Assembly (NCBI GenBank): GCA_945865635.1
Contig: CAMBEP010000041.1
Span: 1-43,096 of the forward strand
Length of the DNA stretch: 43,096 bases
Source of the DNA: Candidatus Kuenenia stuttgartensis
GTDB lineage: Bacteria > Planctomycetota > Planctomycetia > Isosphaerales > Isosphaeraceae
Direction: 5' to 3'
The notes under the pieces were generated by a model that was given only the letters and a program-made list of their open reading frames with translations, was not told where the DNA came from and did not search any database. Shown here in pieces: positions 1 through 9,654 of the stretch (positions within the stretch are counted from its first letter, which is position 1; every line of letters begins with the position of its first letter). The position numbers and the translations under genes are program-made.

Positions 1-1145
1 GACTTGTTGTTTCGCACCTGCGCTGCATCCTCTTGTGTAGATTGAGTTTGTGCGTTTTCAGATTCAGCCGGTTTGGCCGCATTGGCGGCGATGTTATGGG
101 CCGATTCCAGCAGCGCATTGAGCTCGTTTAAGGTGCCTTCGAAGTCGGCTTGGACCTCTTGCTCGGTTGGCATGGCGACCATCGATTGCTCAAGCTTGGC
201 TTGCCGGCGCGCCTCGCGCTCGGCAGCGGCGGCCTGGCGATGCTCGAGCAAGGCGCGGTGGCGCTTGAGGCCGTCGAGCCGGCGCACGAGCTTATCGGCC
301 CGATTTTCGGTGGTGATTTGATAACGAAGGGCAAGCCGCGCATCGGTCGTCAGTTTCGGGTCGCCAAGGCCAGTGCCTGAGGCTATTTCGATAAATCGGG
401 TGCGCTGGGTTGCGTATTCCATTTCCAAGTTCCGTTTACGCGCTGACCAGTTTTGGACTTCCGTAGAAGCGCGCGTGAGGAGCTCTTTGTGGCAGACGAT
501 TTTTTCGGGGCTCGACTGATAATGATGCTTGATGAGCTTGATGTCTCCTGCAATTGCATCTGAGCCCGAGGCTTCAACCCACATTTTGAGCGTTTCCGGC
601 GGGTCAGCCTCCAATTTCAGGTATCGGCCGAGGAGAGGGAGCGCATTTTCGGAAAGATCCTGGACTTTCCAGCTTGAGCCGAGCAGCAGGGCCATGGTTT
701 TGGCTTGCGGGAGGGTCATTCGCTGAACTTTGGAGTTCAGGGCCGATTGTATTTCCGTCCAGAGTTGCACAAACAGAGCTGCGCCGTGCAGGGTGCGGCC
801 CAGAAGGTCCATGCGGAATCGTGGATTGGCCTTCCAGAGGGCTTCGTCGGCCTCGAACCGGTCGACCATTTGGCGGTCAAAGATATCGCCGGCCATGGCG
901 GCTTCAGTTTTTATGCGCAACTGGTGCAGACGCTCATTTTCAAAGGTTTTCCAGCGCACCAGAGCGAGCTCATGAATACAATCGCGCTCTTCAGCCGTTT
1001 GCGGCTCATGAATGCGCGTGAGCTCTGAGCGGATCTGTTCGACCTGTTCCATCCTTTGGTCGGGAACATGCGTGGTGCTGGTCAGGCCATGCCTGATGGC
1101 GTTTTTTGCAGGTCCTTGATGCGTTTCCGGGGAGTTCTGGGTCAT
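1..1145 (-). CDS. Hypothetical protein, C-terminus outside the window
   Basis: Reading leftwards from an ATG at 1145, the frame stays open to the window edge, giving at least 381 residues. The product is hydrophilic and mostly helical, rich in Glu, Arg, Gln and Ala. It contains a stretch reading AAMAGDIFDRQMVDRF around residues 80-100, and a charged, coiled-coil-like C-terminal part (for example LVRRLDGLKRHRALLEHRQ). No signal peptide or membrane segment is visible. From memory it resembles hypothetical proteins seen repeatedly in planctomycete genomes, but I cannot assign a domain or a function. An internal ATG at 1052 (MEQVEQIRSEL) is an alternative start, and no strong ribosome binding site decides between them. 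The downstream neighbour is not visible. Confidence 0.6.
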   Translation of the reverse strand, partial: MTQNSPETHQGPAKNAIRHGLTSTTHVPDQRMEQVEQIRSELTRIHEPQTAEERDCIHELALVRWKTFENERLHQLRIKTEAAMAGDIFDRQMVDRFEADEALWKANPRFRMDLLGRTLHGAALFVQLWTEIQSALNSKVQRMTLPQAKTMALLLGSSWKVQDLSENALPLLGRYLKLEADPPETLKMWVEASGSDAIAGDIKLIKHHYQSSPEKIVCHKELLTRASTEVQNWSARKRNLEMEYATQRTRFIEIASGTGLGDPKLTTDARLALRYQITTENRADKLVRRLDGLKRHRALLEHRQAAAAEREARRQAKLEQSMVAMPTEQEVQADFEGTLNELNALLESAHNIAANAAKPAESENAQTQSTQEDAAQVRNNK

Positions 1146-1345
1146 GATACCTACCGATGTGGGAAAACTAGTGTTGCGAATGCGGGGAAGTCCCGTATTC
1201 GTAATATCATGATCGGGAGGGTGTTGATTGAGCGTTTTTTTGGATATTTTTAGAGATGCAATCGGGAGAATGGTTAGGATTGGGAGAGTTTGACAGTTTA
1301 TTTATGATTAAGAATAGGGCGATGGGTTTTTCAAGTGTTGGGACG

Positions 1346-1451
1346 GTCCCCTGACAGGGCTCGCGCGATCAGGTGGCCAGGGGGCGGAGATTAATTCAGA
1401 TTGGCGGGTTTTAATTGTTGTGCGCGCCCGATGAGGGCATCGGGCCGACAT
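1346..1451. repeat. Intergenic repeat, copy 1
   Basis: First copy of a 106-bp unit that recurs 144 bp downstream with only a few substitutions. It starts at GTCCCCTGAC and ends at GGGCCGACAT. Near its right end lies a 7-bp stem with a 4-nt loop (CCCGATG-AGGG-CATCGGG). Both copies are non-coding in appearance. A phrase resembling TTTTCAAGTGTTGG stands just before copy 1 (about 1328) and again just after copy 2 (about 1603). Confidence 0.8.
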
Positions 1452-1489
1452 TGTCGGGTTTTTCGTTTGAATATGCGAATGTAGGCCGC

Positions 1490-1595
1490 GTCCCCTGACG
1501 CGGCTCGCGCGATCAGGGGGCCAGGGGGCGGAGATTAATTCAGATTGGCGGGTTTTAATTGTTGTGCTCGCCCGATGAGGGCATCGGGCCGACAT
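1490..1595. repeat. Intergenic repeat, copy 2
   Basis: Second copy of the 106-bp unit, in direct orientation 144 bp from the first. It differs at scattered positions (for example GACGCGGC for GACAGGGC) but keeps the CCCGATG/CATCGGG hairpin and the inner block GAGATTAATTCAGATTGGCG. The pattern of two copies with a short unique spacer fits a dispersed, structured intergenic element rather than a CRISPR array. Confidence 0.8.
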
Positions 1596-1900
1596 GATTC
1601 GTGTTTTCAAGTGTTGGCACGGCGGTTTTTGGGGATGTTTATTACCCTGCGATGATTAAGAATTGGGGATGTTTGGGAGTAGCCTGAGAGAATAAAGTCT
1701 CATGAGATATACCCGCGGGCTTCATAGGATCTACTTGTTTGTAAGGGAAAATCATTGTAGTGAAACTTGGAGGGGAATCTAGGCGGCTGTGATAGCCGTT
1801 GATCTTTTCCAGATCCGCAAGAGTGTCGGCGTGAAATGTCGGATTTGGGATGGTAACACTTATCTCCCATAAGAATCATCAAATCAGGGAATAGTCATTC
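1596..1900. other. Intergenic region before the DUF1559 gene
   Basis: This stretch holds no convincing gene. Short open frames here lack family features and ribosome binding sites. I see no clear sigma-70 or sigma-54 promoter, although the promoter of the gene starting at 1901 should lie here. Confidence 0.4.
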
Positions 1901-3025
1901 ATGAAGATTCAAGCAAGCTCTGCCCGTCGTGGGTTTACATTGATCGAATTGCTGGTGGTGATTGCGATCATTGCCGTATTGATATCGCTTTTGTTGCCGG
2001 CAGTGCAATCGGCTCGTGAAGCCGCCCGCCGTGCGCAGTGTGTGAATAACCTCAAACAACTTGGCTTGGCGGCACATAATTTTGAAAGCTCTCAGGGCGT
2101 AATGCCTCGGTCTGGCGAGCACAACGCCACGATTAATGGCACGATTTACAAAACGCAAGATTTCCATAGTGCTTTCACGATCATTCTAAGCACTATTGAA
2201 CAAGGCACGGTTTTCAACACGATGAACCTTCAGCAGCCTTACAATTTTTCGTGCAATACGACAGCAGGATTCACGGTGGTGAAGTCATTCCTCTGCCCGA
2301 CGAATAACCTTCTAAGCGATCGGAATGGTGATAGAGACCAAGTTGGATTTGCTTGCCTGGATTATGCCACGGCACCTTACACGGAAATCATGGGAAATGG
2401 AACGACGAAGTGGCAACCCGGATATGTTGGCCCGACACCTGTTCCAGGCTCACTGACAGGCTCGCAATATGCCCAATCGGCCTACAAGAATTATTCTTGC
2501 TCCGGATGCTCTTCAAACAAGACGATGCAAATCGATCCTGCCCAGGTATTATCTGGTGTAGTGGACCTCTACCAGGGAGGAGCGACTATAGGTGCGACGA
2601 CTGATGGGACGTCAAATACAGCGATGTTTTATGAAGATACAGGCCGTAGTCCGAAGATGCAGGGAGTTGGGAATTACGGTGCACCTCCTACGGATTATGC
2701 ACCAGACCAAAATGCAGCGGCACCTTTTGTTGCTGGTGCGCGTCGGAGCTGGAGATGGGGCGATCCGGATAACGCTGCGGGCGTATCGAGCGGGATCAAC
2801 AACAACCGGACAGGTGGATTTGGAAAGCCGAGCTGTGGCCCGAACGACTGGGGTATTCACGACTGCGGCCCTAACAATGAAATTTTTAGCTGGCACCCAG
2901 GTGGAGCGAACATGTGCTTAACTGATGGATCTGTGCGGTTCGTCAAAGAAACTGTCAATCCTGCCATTGTCCGAGCCCTGATCACGCGGGCTGGTGGCGA
3001 AGTCATTTCGTCTGACAGCTTATAA
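1901..3025 (+). CDS. DUF1559 prepilin-like secreted protein
   Basis: This 374-residue protein begins with a type IV prepilin-like leader: Arg-Gly at residues 9-10 followed by [20 protein letters not shown]. That region includes the conserved Glu five residues into the mature part and one hydrophobic segment. The segment runs into [17 protein letters not shown] and [13 protein letters not shown], the standard N-terminal signature of the planctomycete DUF1559 family. The C-terminal [16 protein letters not shown] block is also diagnostic (H-x-G-G-x-N...L-x-D-G-S). Members are probably processed by a prepilin peptidase and displayed at the cell surface, but their function is unknown and they are highly multiplied in planctomycetes. 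Length is normal for the family. The gene ends at a strong terminator (3063-3094), so it is probably transcribed alone. Confidence 0.93.
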   Translation: MKIQASSARRGFTLIELLVVIAIIAVLISLLLPAVQSAREAARRAQCVNNLKQLGLAAHNFESSQGVMPRSGEHNATINGTIYKTQDFHSAFTIILSTIEQGTVFNTMNLQQPYNFSCNTTAGFTVVKSFLCPTNNLLSDRNGDRDQVGFACLDYATAPYTEIMGNGTTKWQPGYVGPTPVPGSLTGSQYAQSAYKNYSCSGCSSNKTMQIDPAQVLSGVVDLYQGGATIGATTDGTSNTAMFYEDTGRSPKMQGVGNYGAPPTDYAPDQNAAAPFVAGARRSWRWGDPDNAAGVSSGINNNRTGGFGKPSCGPNDWGIHDCGPNNEIFSWHPGGANMCLTDGSVRFVKETVNPAIVRALITRAGGEVISSDSL

Positions 3026-3062
3026 ATTCTGAGTATTTGCCTGAGGCGTTTTAATTCGCAGG

Positions 3063-3094
3063 ATCGACTGGGGTTTCCCAGTCGATTTTTTTTT
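3063..3094 (+). terminator. Rho-independent terminator of the DUF1559 gene
   Basis: A perfect 10-bp stem (ATCGACTGGG, 3063-3072, with CCCAGTCGAT, 3077-3086) and a GTTT loop are followed at once by a run of T to about 3094. It lies 38 bp after the stop codon. Confidence 0.9.
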
Positions 3095-3169
3095 GTATAA
3101 AAGATAAGATGCTAATGAATGTGATGTTGGATGCTGAAAACTCTTCAACAATTTGGATAGACGACTTCA

Positions 3170-3376
3170 ATGAAACACAATTACAAGGTACTTGTTTCGG
3201 TTAGTCTATTGGTTTTTTGCCAATTCTCGGCAATATCTGGTTGCGGCTCGAAGACGGAATCGTCAGGCGGAGCCTCGGCGGAAGCCCAAGGCAAGATGTC
3301 GCCTGAGGAAGTCCAGAAGGAGTTGCAGAAGATTTCTCCACCGGCGGGCGGGAAGTCGAAGGCTAAGGCGAAGTAA
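3170..3376 (+). CDS. Small putative lipoprotein (68 aa)
   Basis: The product starts MKHNYK followed by a hydrophobic stretch and a lipobox I-S-G-C with the acceptor Cys at residue 25. The mature part is only about 43 residues, rich in Ser, Gly, Ala and Lys, and ends in a basic AGGKSKAKAK tail. Small lipoproteins often follow DUF1559 genes in planctomycetes, and this one stands 145 bp behind such a gene. A terminator separates the two, so co-transcription is unlikely. No enzymatic domain is visible. The strong lipobox and the downstream terminator support a real gene despite its size. Confidence 0.7.
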   Translation: MKHNYKVLVSVSLLVFCQFSAISGCGSKTESSGGASAEAQGKMSPEEVQKELQKISPPAGGKSKAKAK

Positions 3377-3408
3377 AAATTCAGAGAGAGAGAGAAAAAA
3401 AAAACGGG

Positions 3409-3441
3409 CAAGGCCAGAGGAGCAGAGCACCTCTGGCCTTG
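3409..3441. terminator. Bidirectional terminator between convergent genes
   Basis: A 12-bp perfect stem (CAAGGCCAGAGG, 3409-3420, with CCTCTGGCCTTG, 3430-3441) encloses a 9-nt loop. Read on the minus strand it is followed by GCCC and a run of ten T (from the A-run at 3395-3404), so it ends the minus-strand gene at 3473. Read on the plus strand it ends the lipoprotein gene. Confidence 0.85.
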
Positions 3442-3472
3442 TTTGTGATTGGCTTCAAACGGGGTTTGAATA

Positions 3473-4492
3473 TCAGAGGGTGGGGTAGTAACCGCCATAG
3501 GCGCTTAAGTAGCTACCGCCGGATGGGATGGTGATATGGTTGGCACCATCGAGGCGTCCCTGAATGAGGAATGGATAATCGAGCGATCGGCCGACCTGCA
3601 TGGAGCTGCCGGCGGAGATATACATATTGCCGTTGATCAAGGCCCCTTTGCCGCCGGTGCTGGTGCCTTTGTCGGGCTGAAGGTTCAGGCCGATGTCTCG
3701 ACCGACAAGGAGATTGGCACCGTTGCGGAATTCGAGGTTTCCGTAAACGGTCATCCAGTTGAGGTCGCGGCCGACACTGATACCACCAGGTCCATCAAAG
3801 ACGGCACTGTTGTAGACGTTCAGGGTGTTGAGGTCCCCACCGGTGATGATGGAAGCGCCTGGCTGGATGGAATTGAGGGCGATTCTTGAGACGGGATTAT
3901 CGCCAGCGATGGTGATTTTTCCGGAGAGGTTTACAGTGCGGTAGCCGAGGATGGAGTTGATCTTGCCGCTGGTGATTTCGATGCTTGAGACGCCGAGGGC
4001 TTTGTCCTGTCGGCCGAGTTGGGCCGAGAAGGCGTGGGCCTGATTTCGGGGCCTGATTCTGGGGTAGGGCTCAATGACGAGCTCGGTATTTTCGGTGGTT
4101 CCGTCGACGACCAGCTTGACACGTCCGCCGGTGTCAGGGAAGGCCCTGATGGTGCCTGCGGGGCTGCGTTTGTCGAGGGGGTCGTCGAGGTAGGCGGTCC
4201 ACAATTCGCCATCGACATCCTGAATGAGGGTGCCCATGCCGCCCGAGGCAGTGTGGGTCAGGACCTGGTGCGACCGGATGTGGACCAGGGCGCGGGCCGC
4301 ATTGTTGAGATGCTTGAAGTTTTTAGAATTCGGGTTGCTATTGGAAGCAGCCGGATATTGCGACTTGATGGAGGGCGCTTGCAGGACTTGCAGGGAAGCC
4401 ATCAGTGCGCGCTGCTCCAAACCAGATAAACCCATGGTTGGCAGGAATTTGCGTTCCCTGCGAGATTCCGGACGATTCTCGAAAACGGCCAT
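3473..4492 (-). CDS. LEPR-type secreted or surface beta-rich protein
   Basis: This 339-residue protein has a basic start (ESRRERKF) followed by GLSGLEQRALMAS around residues 22-33. That resembles the planctomycete LEPR-xLL export-associated motif. The rest is rich in Gly, Ser, Asn and Thr with short beta-strand-like repeats (NGNMYISAGSSM, VGRDLNWMTVYGN), like parallel beta-helix or adhesin-type surface proteins. No catalytic motif is visible. The start is well supported by a Shine-Dalgarno sequence AAAGGAGT 8 nt upstream of the ATG. It is a monocistronic unit ending at the bidirectional terminator. The export role of the motif is known only by association, and the beta-helix fold is my inference. 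Confidence 0.8.
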   Translation of the reverse strand: MAVFENRPESRRERKFLPTMGLSGLEQRALMASLQVLQAPSIKSQYPAASNSNPNSKNFKHLNNAARALVHIRSHQVLTHTASGGMGTLIQDVDGELWTAYLDDPLDKRSPAGTIRAFPDTGGRVKLVVDGTTENTELVIEPYPRIRPRNQAHAFSAQLGRQDKALGVSSIEITSGKINSILGYRTVNLSGKITIAGDNPVSRIALNSIQPGASIITGGDLNTLNVYNSAVFDGPGGISVGRDLNWMTVYGNLEFRNGANLLVGRDIGLNLQPDKGTSTGGKGALINGNMYISAGSSMQVGRSLDYPFLIQGRLDGANHITIPSGGSYLSAYGGYYPTL

Positions 4493-4748
4493 CGTGCGAC
4501 TCCTTTCAGCTCGATCAAGCCTGAGAGTCAGCGAGCAGGTAAATTCATCCTGACCGCATCGCCAACTCTTTTCCAGCGATTCTTATTCCTAACTTCGGCA
4601 CGATGGAGCGGGTGATGTCAATCAAATGTGGGGTCGGAATCTGAAAGGCATACCAAATGGGAGGGTCAGGAAAGATGGGGTAAATAGGAAGCGAGATCTC
4701 ATTTTTTTGGGTGAGGTGGGGGTTTGCATAATCGTAGGGATGAAGGAG

Positions 4749-7037
4749 TCAATGGCTTTCGGAGCGTGCTGGGAGGATGATGGGAGGGGGTATTGCACCT
4801 CTGACGTGGATGCTTTCGCCGGTTGAGAATTCGCGGGCCATATTTTGGAATTCGACCTGGGAGCGGATTTTGGGTTCGCCGGGAGCGGGCTTGGCGCGGA
4901 CATAGGTGCCGTCGGACTGTAGGACACGGGCCTTGACGTTATCGGCCAGTGTGATGCCGAGGATTCCATCGACGATTCGGCTTTTGAGTCGTGGGTCTTC
5001 GATTGGGAAGAGGAGTTCGACACGGCGGCGGAAATTTCGTGGCATCCAGTCTGCGGAACCGAGATAGACTTCTGGGTTGTTGCCGTTTTGGAAGTAGGTG
5101 ATTCTGGAATGTTCGAGGAATTTATCGACCGTAGAGATGACTCGAATATTTTCGGAGACGCCTGGGACACCTGGCTTTAGGCAGCATGGCCCGCGCACGA
5201 TCAGGTCGACTTTGACGCCGGCTTTTGCAGCGAGGTAGAGGGCAGAGATGGCATAGGGGTCGACCAGTGCATTCATTTTGGCGATGATTCGGGCGGGGAG
5301 ACCTTCAAGGGCGTGAAGGCGTTCGCGGTCGATGAGCTGGACGACGCGGTCGGCCATATGCATGGGAGCGACCACGAGTTTGTTCCACTGGTGGCCCTGG
5401 GAATAGCCGGTGAGGAGGTTGAAGAGAGCCGAGGCATCCTCACCGAATTCCTCTTTGCAGGTGAAGAAGCCGAGATCGGTGTAGACTCGTGCTGTGGTGG
5501 GGTTATAGTTGCCAGTTCCGAGGTGGATATAGCGGCGGATTCCGTCGTGCTCGCGTCGAACGACCAAGGCGGCCTTGCAGTGGGTTTTCAGTCCAACCAT
5601 TCCATAAACAACGTGTACACCAGCATTTTGAAGCATTCTTGCCTTGACGATATTGTTTTCTTCGTCGAGTCGGGCCTGAATTTCGACAAGTACCGTGACT
5701 TGCTTGCCATTTTCGGCGGCCCGGCTGAGGGCATTGATGATAGGGTTGTCCTCAGCGGTGCGGTAGAGGGTCATCTTGATGGCCAGGACCTGCGGATCTT
5801 CGGCGGCTTGTTCGATGAAGCTGGTGACGGTACCAAAGGATTCGTAGGGGTGATGGACGAGCTGGTCGGATTCGCTGATGAGCTGGAAGATGTTGGACCG
5901 GTTTGAGAACTGGGCTGGGGTCTGTGGTTCCCAGGGGGTCTCCTTGAGTTCTCTGAAGCCTTCGATTTTGGCCAGGCCGACCATGGCGGTGAGATCAAGC
6001 GGGCCGGTGATCCGGTAGATATCGCGATCATCGAGATCGAGGGCGGACTGGAGCAGTGAGACGAATGGATCTTCCGCGCGGGAGTCGATTTCCAGGCGGA
6101 CAGCGGCTCCCCATTTTCGGCGGCGCAGGGTTTCTTCGATGGTCGAGATGAGGCTTGACTTGATTTCGGTTTCCTGAACGGCGAGGTCGCTGTTGCGGGT
6201 CACACGAAAGGCGGCTCTGGAGGAGACCCGAAAGCCTCCGAACAGGGATCCAAGCCGTGGCCCGATCACATCTTCGAGAAAGACGAACTGGGGCATGTCC
6301 ACAGACGATTTATCGGCCTGGGGCAGTTTGACCAGACGTGGCAGGACGCTTGGCACCTGAAGCACGGCGAATAGGGTTCTGACTTGATCCTGGTTCTGGC
6401 CTTCGAGCCTCAGGATCAGGTTGAGCGATTTATTATGGAGGTGTGGGAAGGGGTGCGCAGGATCGATGGCCAGAGGGGTCAGGACGGGGAAGACCCAGGT
6501 GTCGTAATAATTGTCGAGCCAGGAATTCTGTTCTTCGTTCAGATTCTCGGGGGCAAGAATCTGGATACCTTTGCGGGCCAGGGCCGGGCGCAGCTCATCA
6601 AACCAGGTGTCGTATTGTGTTTTTACAAAATCATGGGCTTTTTCGGCAATTTCAAGCATCTGGGCGAATGGGCCCATGCCGTCCGAAGCTTCATCCTGAG
6701 GCTCTACGTTGTCATAATATTGAGCCTGTACGCCAGCGACCCGGACTTCAAAGAATTCATCCAGATTCGAGGCCGAGATTGCGGTAAATCGGACCCGCTC
6801 GAGAAGTGGGACACTCGGGTCGCGGGCTTCCTCAAGAACGCGCTGATTGAAGGCAAGCCAGCCGAGTTCACGGTTTAGGAACAAGGACGGGTCGGGAATT
6901 TCCATGTCGGCATATCGGAGTATGACGCCATCGGTGGGAAGCCCCTGAGAGAGGGTTTCGGTGATCAGGGATTCGCCCTGAGACCTGGGCTTGCTGCGGG
7001 TCGACCGATTCCTCGGGGCCGGTGGTCGTCTGCTCAT
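4749..7037 (-). CDS. ppk1: Polyphosphate kinase 1
   Basis: This 762-residue protein makes and degrades inorganic polyphosphate by reversible transfer of the ATP gamma-phosphate. The N domain starts at about residue 50 (FLNRELGWLAFNQRVLEEA). The two phospholipase-D-like catalytic halves follow. They contain GLKTHCKAALVVRRE, with His486 matching the autophosphorylated His435 of E. coli, then YIHLGTGNYNPTTARVYTD, and LEHSRITYF with His643 matching His592. Arg and Asp residues in the SADWMPRNFRRRVE block are also conserved. The first 45 residues are a polar extension, so a later start at 6902 (MEIPDPSLF) is possible. The gene begins 3 bp after the nfo stop codon, so the two form an operon. The enzyme is usually cytoplasmic or membrane-associated and is linked to phosphate storage and stress. 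Confidence 0.97.
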   Translation of the reverse strand: MSRRPPAPRNRSTRSKPRSQGESLITETLSQGLPTDGVILRYADMEIPDPSLFLNRELGWLAFNQRVLEEARDPSVPLLERVRFTAISASNLDEFFEVRVAGVQAQYYDNVEPQDEASDGMGPFAQMLEIAEKAHDFVKTQYDTWFDELRPALARKGIQILAPENLNEEQNSWLDNYYDTWVFPVLTPLAIDPAHPFPHLHNKSLNLILRLEGQNQDQVRTLFAVLQVPSVLPRLVKLPQADKSSVDMPQFVFLEDVIGPRLGSLFGGFRVSSRAAFRVTRNSDLAVQETEIKSSLISTIEETLRRRKWGAAVRLEIDSRAEDPFVSLLQSALDLDDRDIYRITGPLDLTAMVGLAKIEGFRELKETPWEPQTPAQFSNRSNIFQLISESDQLVHHPYESFGTVTSFIEQAAEDPQVLAIKMTLYRTAEDNPIINALSRAAENGKQVTVLVEIQARLDEENNIVKARMLQNAGVHVVYGMVGLKTHCKAALVVRREHDGIRRYIHLGTGNYNPTTARVYTDLGFFTCKEEFGEDASALFNLLTGYSQGHQWNKLVVAPMHMADRVVQLIDRERLHALEGLPARIIAKMNALVDPYAISALYLAAKAGVKVDLIVRGPCCLKPGVPGVSENIRVISTVDKFLEHSRITYFQNGNNPEVYLGSADWMPRNFRRRVELLFPIEDPRLKSRIVDGILGITLADNVKARVLQSDGTYVRAKPAPGEPKIRSQVEFQNMAREFSTGESIHVRGAIPPPIILPARSESH

Positions 7038-7040
7038 GGT

Positions 7041-7901
7041 TTATCGTTCCAGACTGCGAAGGATTTCGAGATTGATGAGGTCCAGATCACGTCCGTCCTC
7101 CTCGCCCTTGGGTGTTTCCAGAATCATCGGACAATGACCAAAACGCGGGTCATTGACGACTCGCTCAAAGACTGCCACCGGAATCAGGCCACGTCCGATT
7201 CCGGCATGGCGATCCACCCTGCTGCCAAGCTTCTTGACGCTGTCGTTGATGTGCCAGAGACGGACACGCGGCACACCCACGGTCTGGTCCAGCAAATCGA
7301 CCCATGCGTCGTATTTCTCGGCAGGATCAAGCTCGTATCCGGCCGCAAAAATGTGGCATGTGTCGACACACACCGAAAGTCGCTCGGGGGCGGCCACTCC
7401 GCCCAGAATGGCGCCGATGTGCTCAAGCTCGCAGCCGATGGACGTGCCCTGCCCCGCAGTGGTTTCCAGTGCCACACGCACCTTAACGCCTGATGTGGCC
7501 TGATGGGCTTCGTCAAGAGCGGAAACGATGCGCTGAACACCGGCCTGCACCCCTTCATTCATGTGGGCGCCGGGGTGCATGACCAGATCGGAAAGGCCGA
7601 GTGCTTCGGCCCTTTGGATCTCGTCGATCAGGGCACGGATCGACTTGTCGCGATTGACCGGGTCAGGGCTGGCCAGGTTGATCAGATACGAGGTGTGGCC
7701 CACCGGCTGACCCAGGCCGGCTTGGGCCAGGCTGTCGCGGAAGAGCTTGGCCTGAGCGTCTGTCAATGGTGCTGCGGCCCATTGCTGATTGCCTTTGGTA
7801 AAGAGCTGAAGCGTGTCGCAACCAGCCTTTACCGCTGCGGCCACTGCATTCTGATGGCCGCCTGCGATCGACATATGAGCCCCAAACCTGCCGCGTTTCA
7901 T
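7041..7901 (-). CDS. nfo: Deoxyribonuclease IV (apurinic/apyrimidinic endonuclease)
   Basis: This 286-residue TIM-barrel enzyme cleaves DNA 5' to abasic sites in base excision repair. It shows the Zn-binding signature of the AP endonuclease 2 family: GAHMSIAGG near the start, GHTSYLINLASPD, MHPGAH, ALETTAGQG, CVDTCHIFAAGYE, LWHINDS, RVDRHAGIGRG and the final ILETPKGEE. All the expected His, Asp and Glu ligands are present. The length equals that of typical members (about 280 residues). The ATG at 7901 aligns with the family start. It is the first gene of a two-gene unit with ppk1, 3 bp apart. This pairing of a repair enzyme with polyphosphate kinase is not a standard operon and may be local. 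Confidence 0.97.
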   Translation of the reverse strand: MKRGRFGAHMSIAGGHQNAVAAAVKAGCDTLQLFTKGNQQWAAAPLTDAQAKLFRDSLAQAGLGQPVGHTSYLINLASPDPVNRDKSIRALIDEIQRAEALGLSDLVMHPGAHMNEGVQAGVQRIVSALDEAHQATSGVKVRVALETTAGQGTSIGCELEHIGAILGGVAAPERLSVCVDTCHIFAAGYELDPAEKYDAWVDLLDQTVGVPRVRLWHINDSVKKLGSRVDRHAGIGRGLIPVAVFERVVNDPRFGHCPMILETPKGEEDGRDLDLINLEILRSLER

Positions 7902-7980
7902 GATGGACTACAACCTTTTCAGAGCTTCACTGTAGACTTGTAGAGAGGGGGGTTGTCTCGAAAGGTCTTTTAGGAAGGAC

Positions 7981-9654
7981 TCAGCGTGTCAGGGACTTGT
8001 ACTGAATCCGGTGTGGCTGGTCGGCGGCCAGGCCCAGGCGAGCCTTGCGCTGCTCTTCATAGACCTGATAATTGCCTTCGCACCAGAAGACCTGACTTTC
8101 GCCTTCGAACGCCAGGATATGGGTGGCCACACGGTCCAGAAACCAGCGGTCGTGACTGATCACGACGGCGCAACCGCCGAACTCGACAATGGCATCTTCC
8201 AGGGCACGCAGGGTTTCCACATCAAGGTCGTTGGTGGGTTCGTCAAGCAGAAGCAGGTTGCCGCCCGATTTCAGGAGCTTGGCCAGGTGCACGCGATTGC
8301 GCTCGCCGCCGGAGAGGTTTCCGACAAGCTTTTCCTGATCCGCACCCTTGAAATTGAAATTCGCGACATAAGCCCTGGATGGGATCTTGCGCTTGCCGAG
8401 CTGAACATTGTCCAAGCCACCTGAGATTTCCTGAAACACAGTGTTTTCCGCATTCAGCGAATCGCGGTTCTGATCCACATACGATACGGAGACGGTCGGG
8501 CCGACCCGAAGTTCGCCAGTGTCTGGAGTTTCGGTACCCACGATCATCCGGAAGAGAGTGGTTTTGCCCGCTCCGTTGGGGCCGACCACGCCAATGATCC
8601 CGCCCGGCGGGAGTCGGAAGTTCATGTTCTCAAACAGAAGCCGATCGCCAAACGCCTTGGAGACACCAACTGCCTCGACCACCAGATCGCCCAGGTGGGG
8701 GCCAGGCGGGATGTAGAGTGTCAGGCCTTCGTCGCGCTTGTCGGCATCCTGCGATGCAAGCTGTTCGTATCGCTTCATCCGGGCCTGATTTTTGGCCTGA
8801 CGGGCGCGGGGCGACATGCGGACCCATTCCAGTTCGCGTTCCAGAGTCTTGCGGCGCGCGTCCGAGGCCCGCTCTTCCTTCTCCATCCGCGCATGCTTCT
8901 GTTCCAGCCAGCTTGTGTAATTGCCTTCCCAGGGAATGCCCTGGCCACGGTCAAGCTCAAGAATCCACTGGGCGGCATTGTCGAGGAAATAGCGGTCGTG
9001 GGTCACGGCGACCACGGTGCCGGGAAAGTCGGAGAGATATCGCTCAAGCCAGGCCACACTCTCGGCGTCGAGGTGGTTGGTGGGCTCATCCAGCAGTAGG
9101 ATGTCGGGCCTTTCAAGCAATGTCTTGCACAAGGCGACCCGGCGACGCTCACCACCCGAAAGCTTTTTCACATCGGCATCGCCAGGCGGGAGGCGCATGG
9201 CGTCCATGGCGATCTCCAGAGTTCGGTCAAGCTCCCAGGCTTCGGCTGTGTCGATGCCGTCCTGAACACGGGCCTGTTCATCAAGCAATTTGTCCATCTC
9301 GTCGCTGCCAATTGGCTCGCACATGCGTGCATTGATCTCATCAAACCGCTGGAGCAGCTTGCGGATCGGAGCCACGGCCTTTTCCACATTGCCACGCACG
9401 TTGAGCGACTCGTCGAGTGTCGGCTCTTGCGGAACAAAACCGATCCGAGTGCCGTTGGCAGGCTTGGCCATGCCAATAAAATCCTTGTCGACACCCGCCA
9501 TGATGCGCAGAAGTGTCGACTTGCCCGACCCATTCACTCCCAAAACACCAATCTTGGCGCCCGGATAGAATGAGAGCCAGACATTCTTGAGAATTTCCTT
9601 CTTGTTGGCAATTTTACTGAGCTGCTCGATTTGAAAGATGTAATGTGGAGGCAT
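7981..9654 (-). CDS. ettA: Energy-dependent translational throttle protein EttA (ABC-F)
   Basis: This cytoplasmic ABC-F ATPase binds the ribosomal E site and gates translation initiation according to energy state. Two nucleotide-binding domains are complete. The first has [22 protein letters not shown] and [11 protein letters not shown]. The second has [22 protein letters not shown] and [11 protein letters not shown], each with the catalytic Glu. The linker and the arm with the [17 protein letters not shown] motif are those of EttA. The frame is open back to 9735, but EttA proteins begin just before the first domain, so I chose the ATG at 9654 ([14 protein letters not shown]), giving 557 residues against 555 in E. 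coli. No convincing Shine-Dalgarno sequence marks either start. It appears monocistronic. Confidence 0.95.
   Translation of the reverse strand: MPPHYIFQIEQLSKIANKKEILKNVWLSFYPGAKIGVLGVNGSGKSTLLRIMAGVDKDFIGMAKPANGTRIGFVPQEPTLDESLNVRGNVEKAVAPIRKLLQRFDEINARMCEPIGSDEMDKLLDEQARVQDGIDTAEAWELDRTLEIAMDAMRLPPGDADVKKLSGGERRRVALCKTLLERPDILLLDEPTNHLDAESVAWLERYLSDFPGTVVAVTHDRYFLDNAAQWILELDRGQGIPWEGNYTSWLEQKHARMEKEERASDARRKTLERELEWVRMSPRARQAKNQARMKRYEQLASQDADKRDEGLTLYIPPGPHLGDLVVEAVGVSKAFGDRLLFENMNFRLPPGGIIGVVGPNGAGKTTLFRMIVGTETPDTGELRVGPTVSVSYVDQNRDSLNAENTVFQEISGGLDNVQLGKRKIPSRAYVANFNFKGADQEKLVGNLSGGERNRVHLAKLLKSGGNLLLLDEPTNDLDVETLRALEDAIVEFGGCAVVISHDRWFLDRVATHILAFEGESQVFWCEGNYQVYEEQRKARLGLAADQPHRIQYKSLTR

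Noticed and set aside
1346..1595. CRISPR array
   Set aside because: There are only two 106-bp copies with internal hairpins and diverged bases, no regular short repeats or spacers, and no cas genes.
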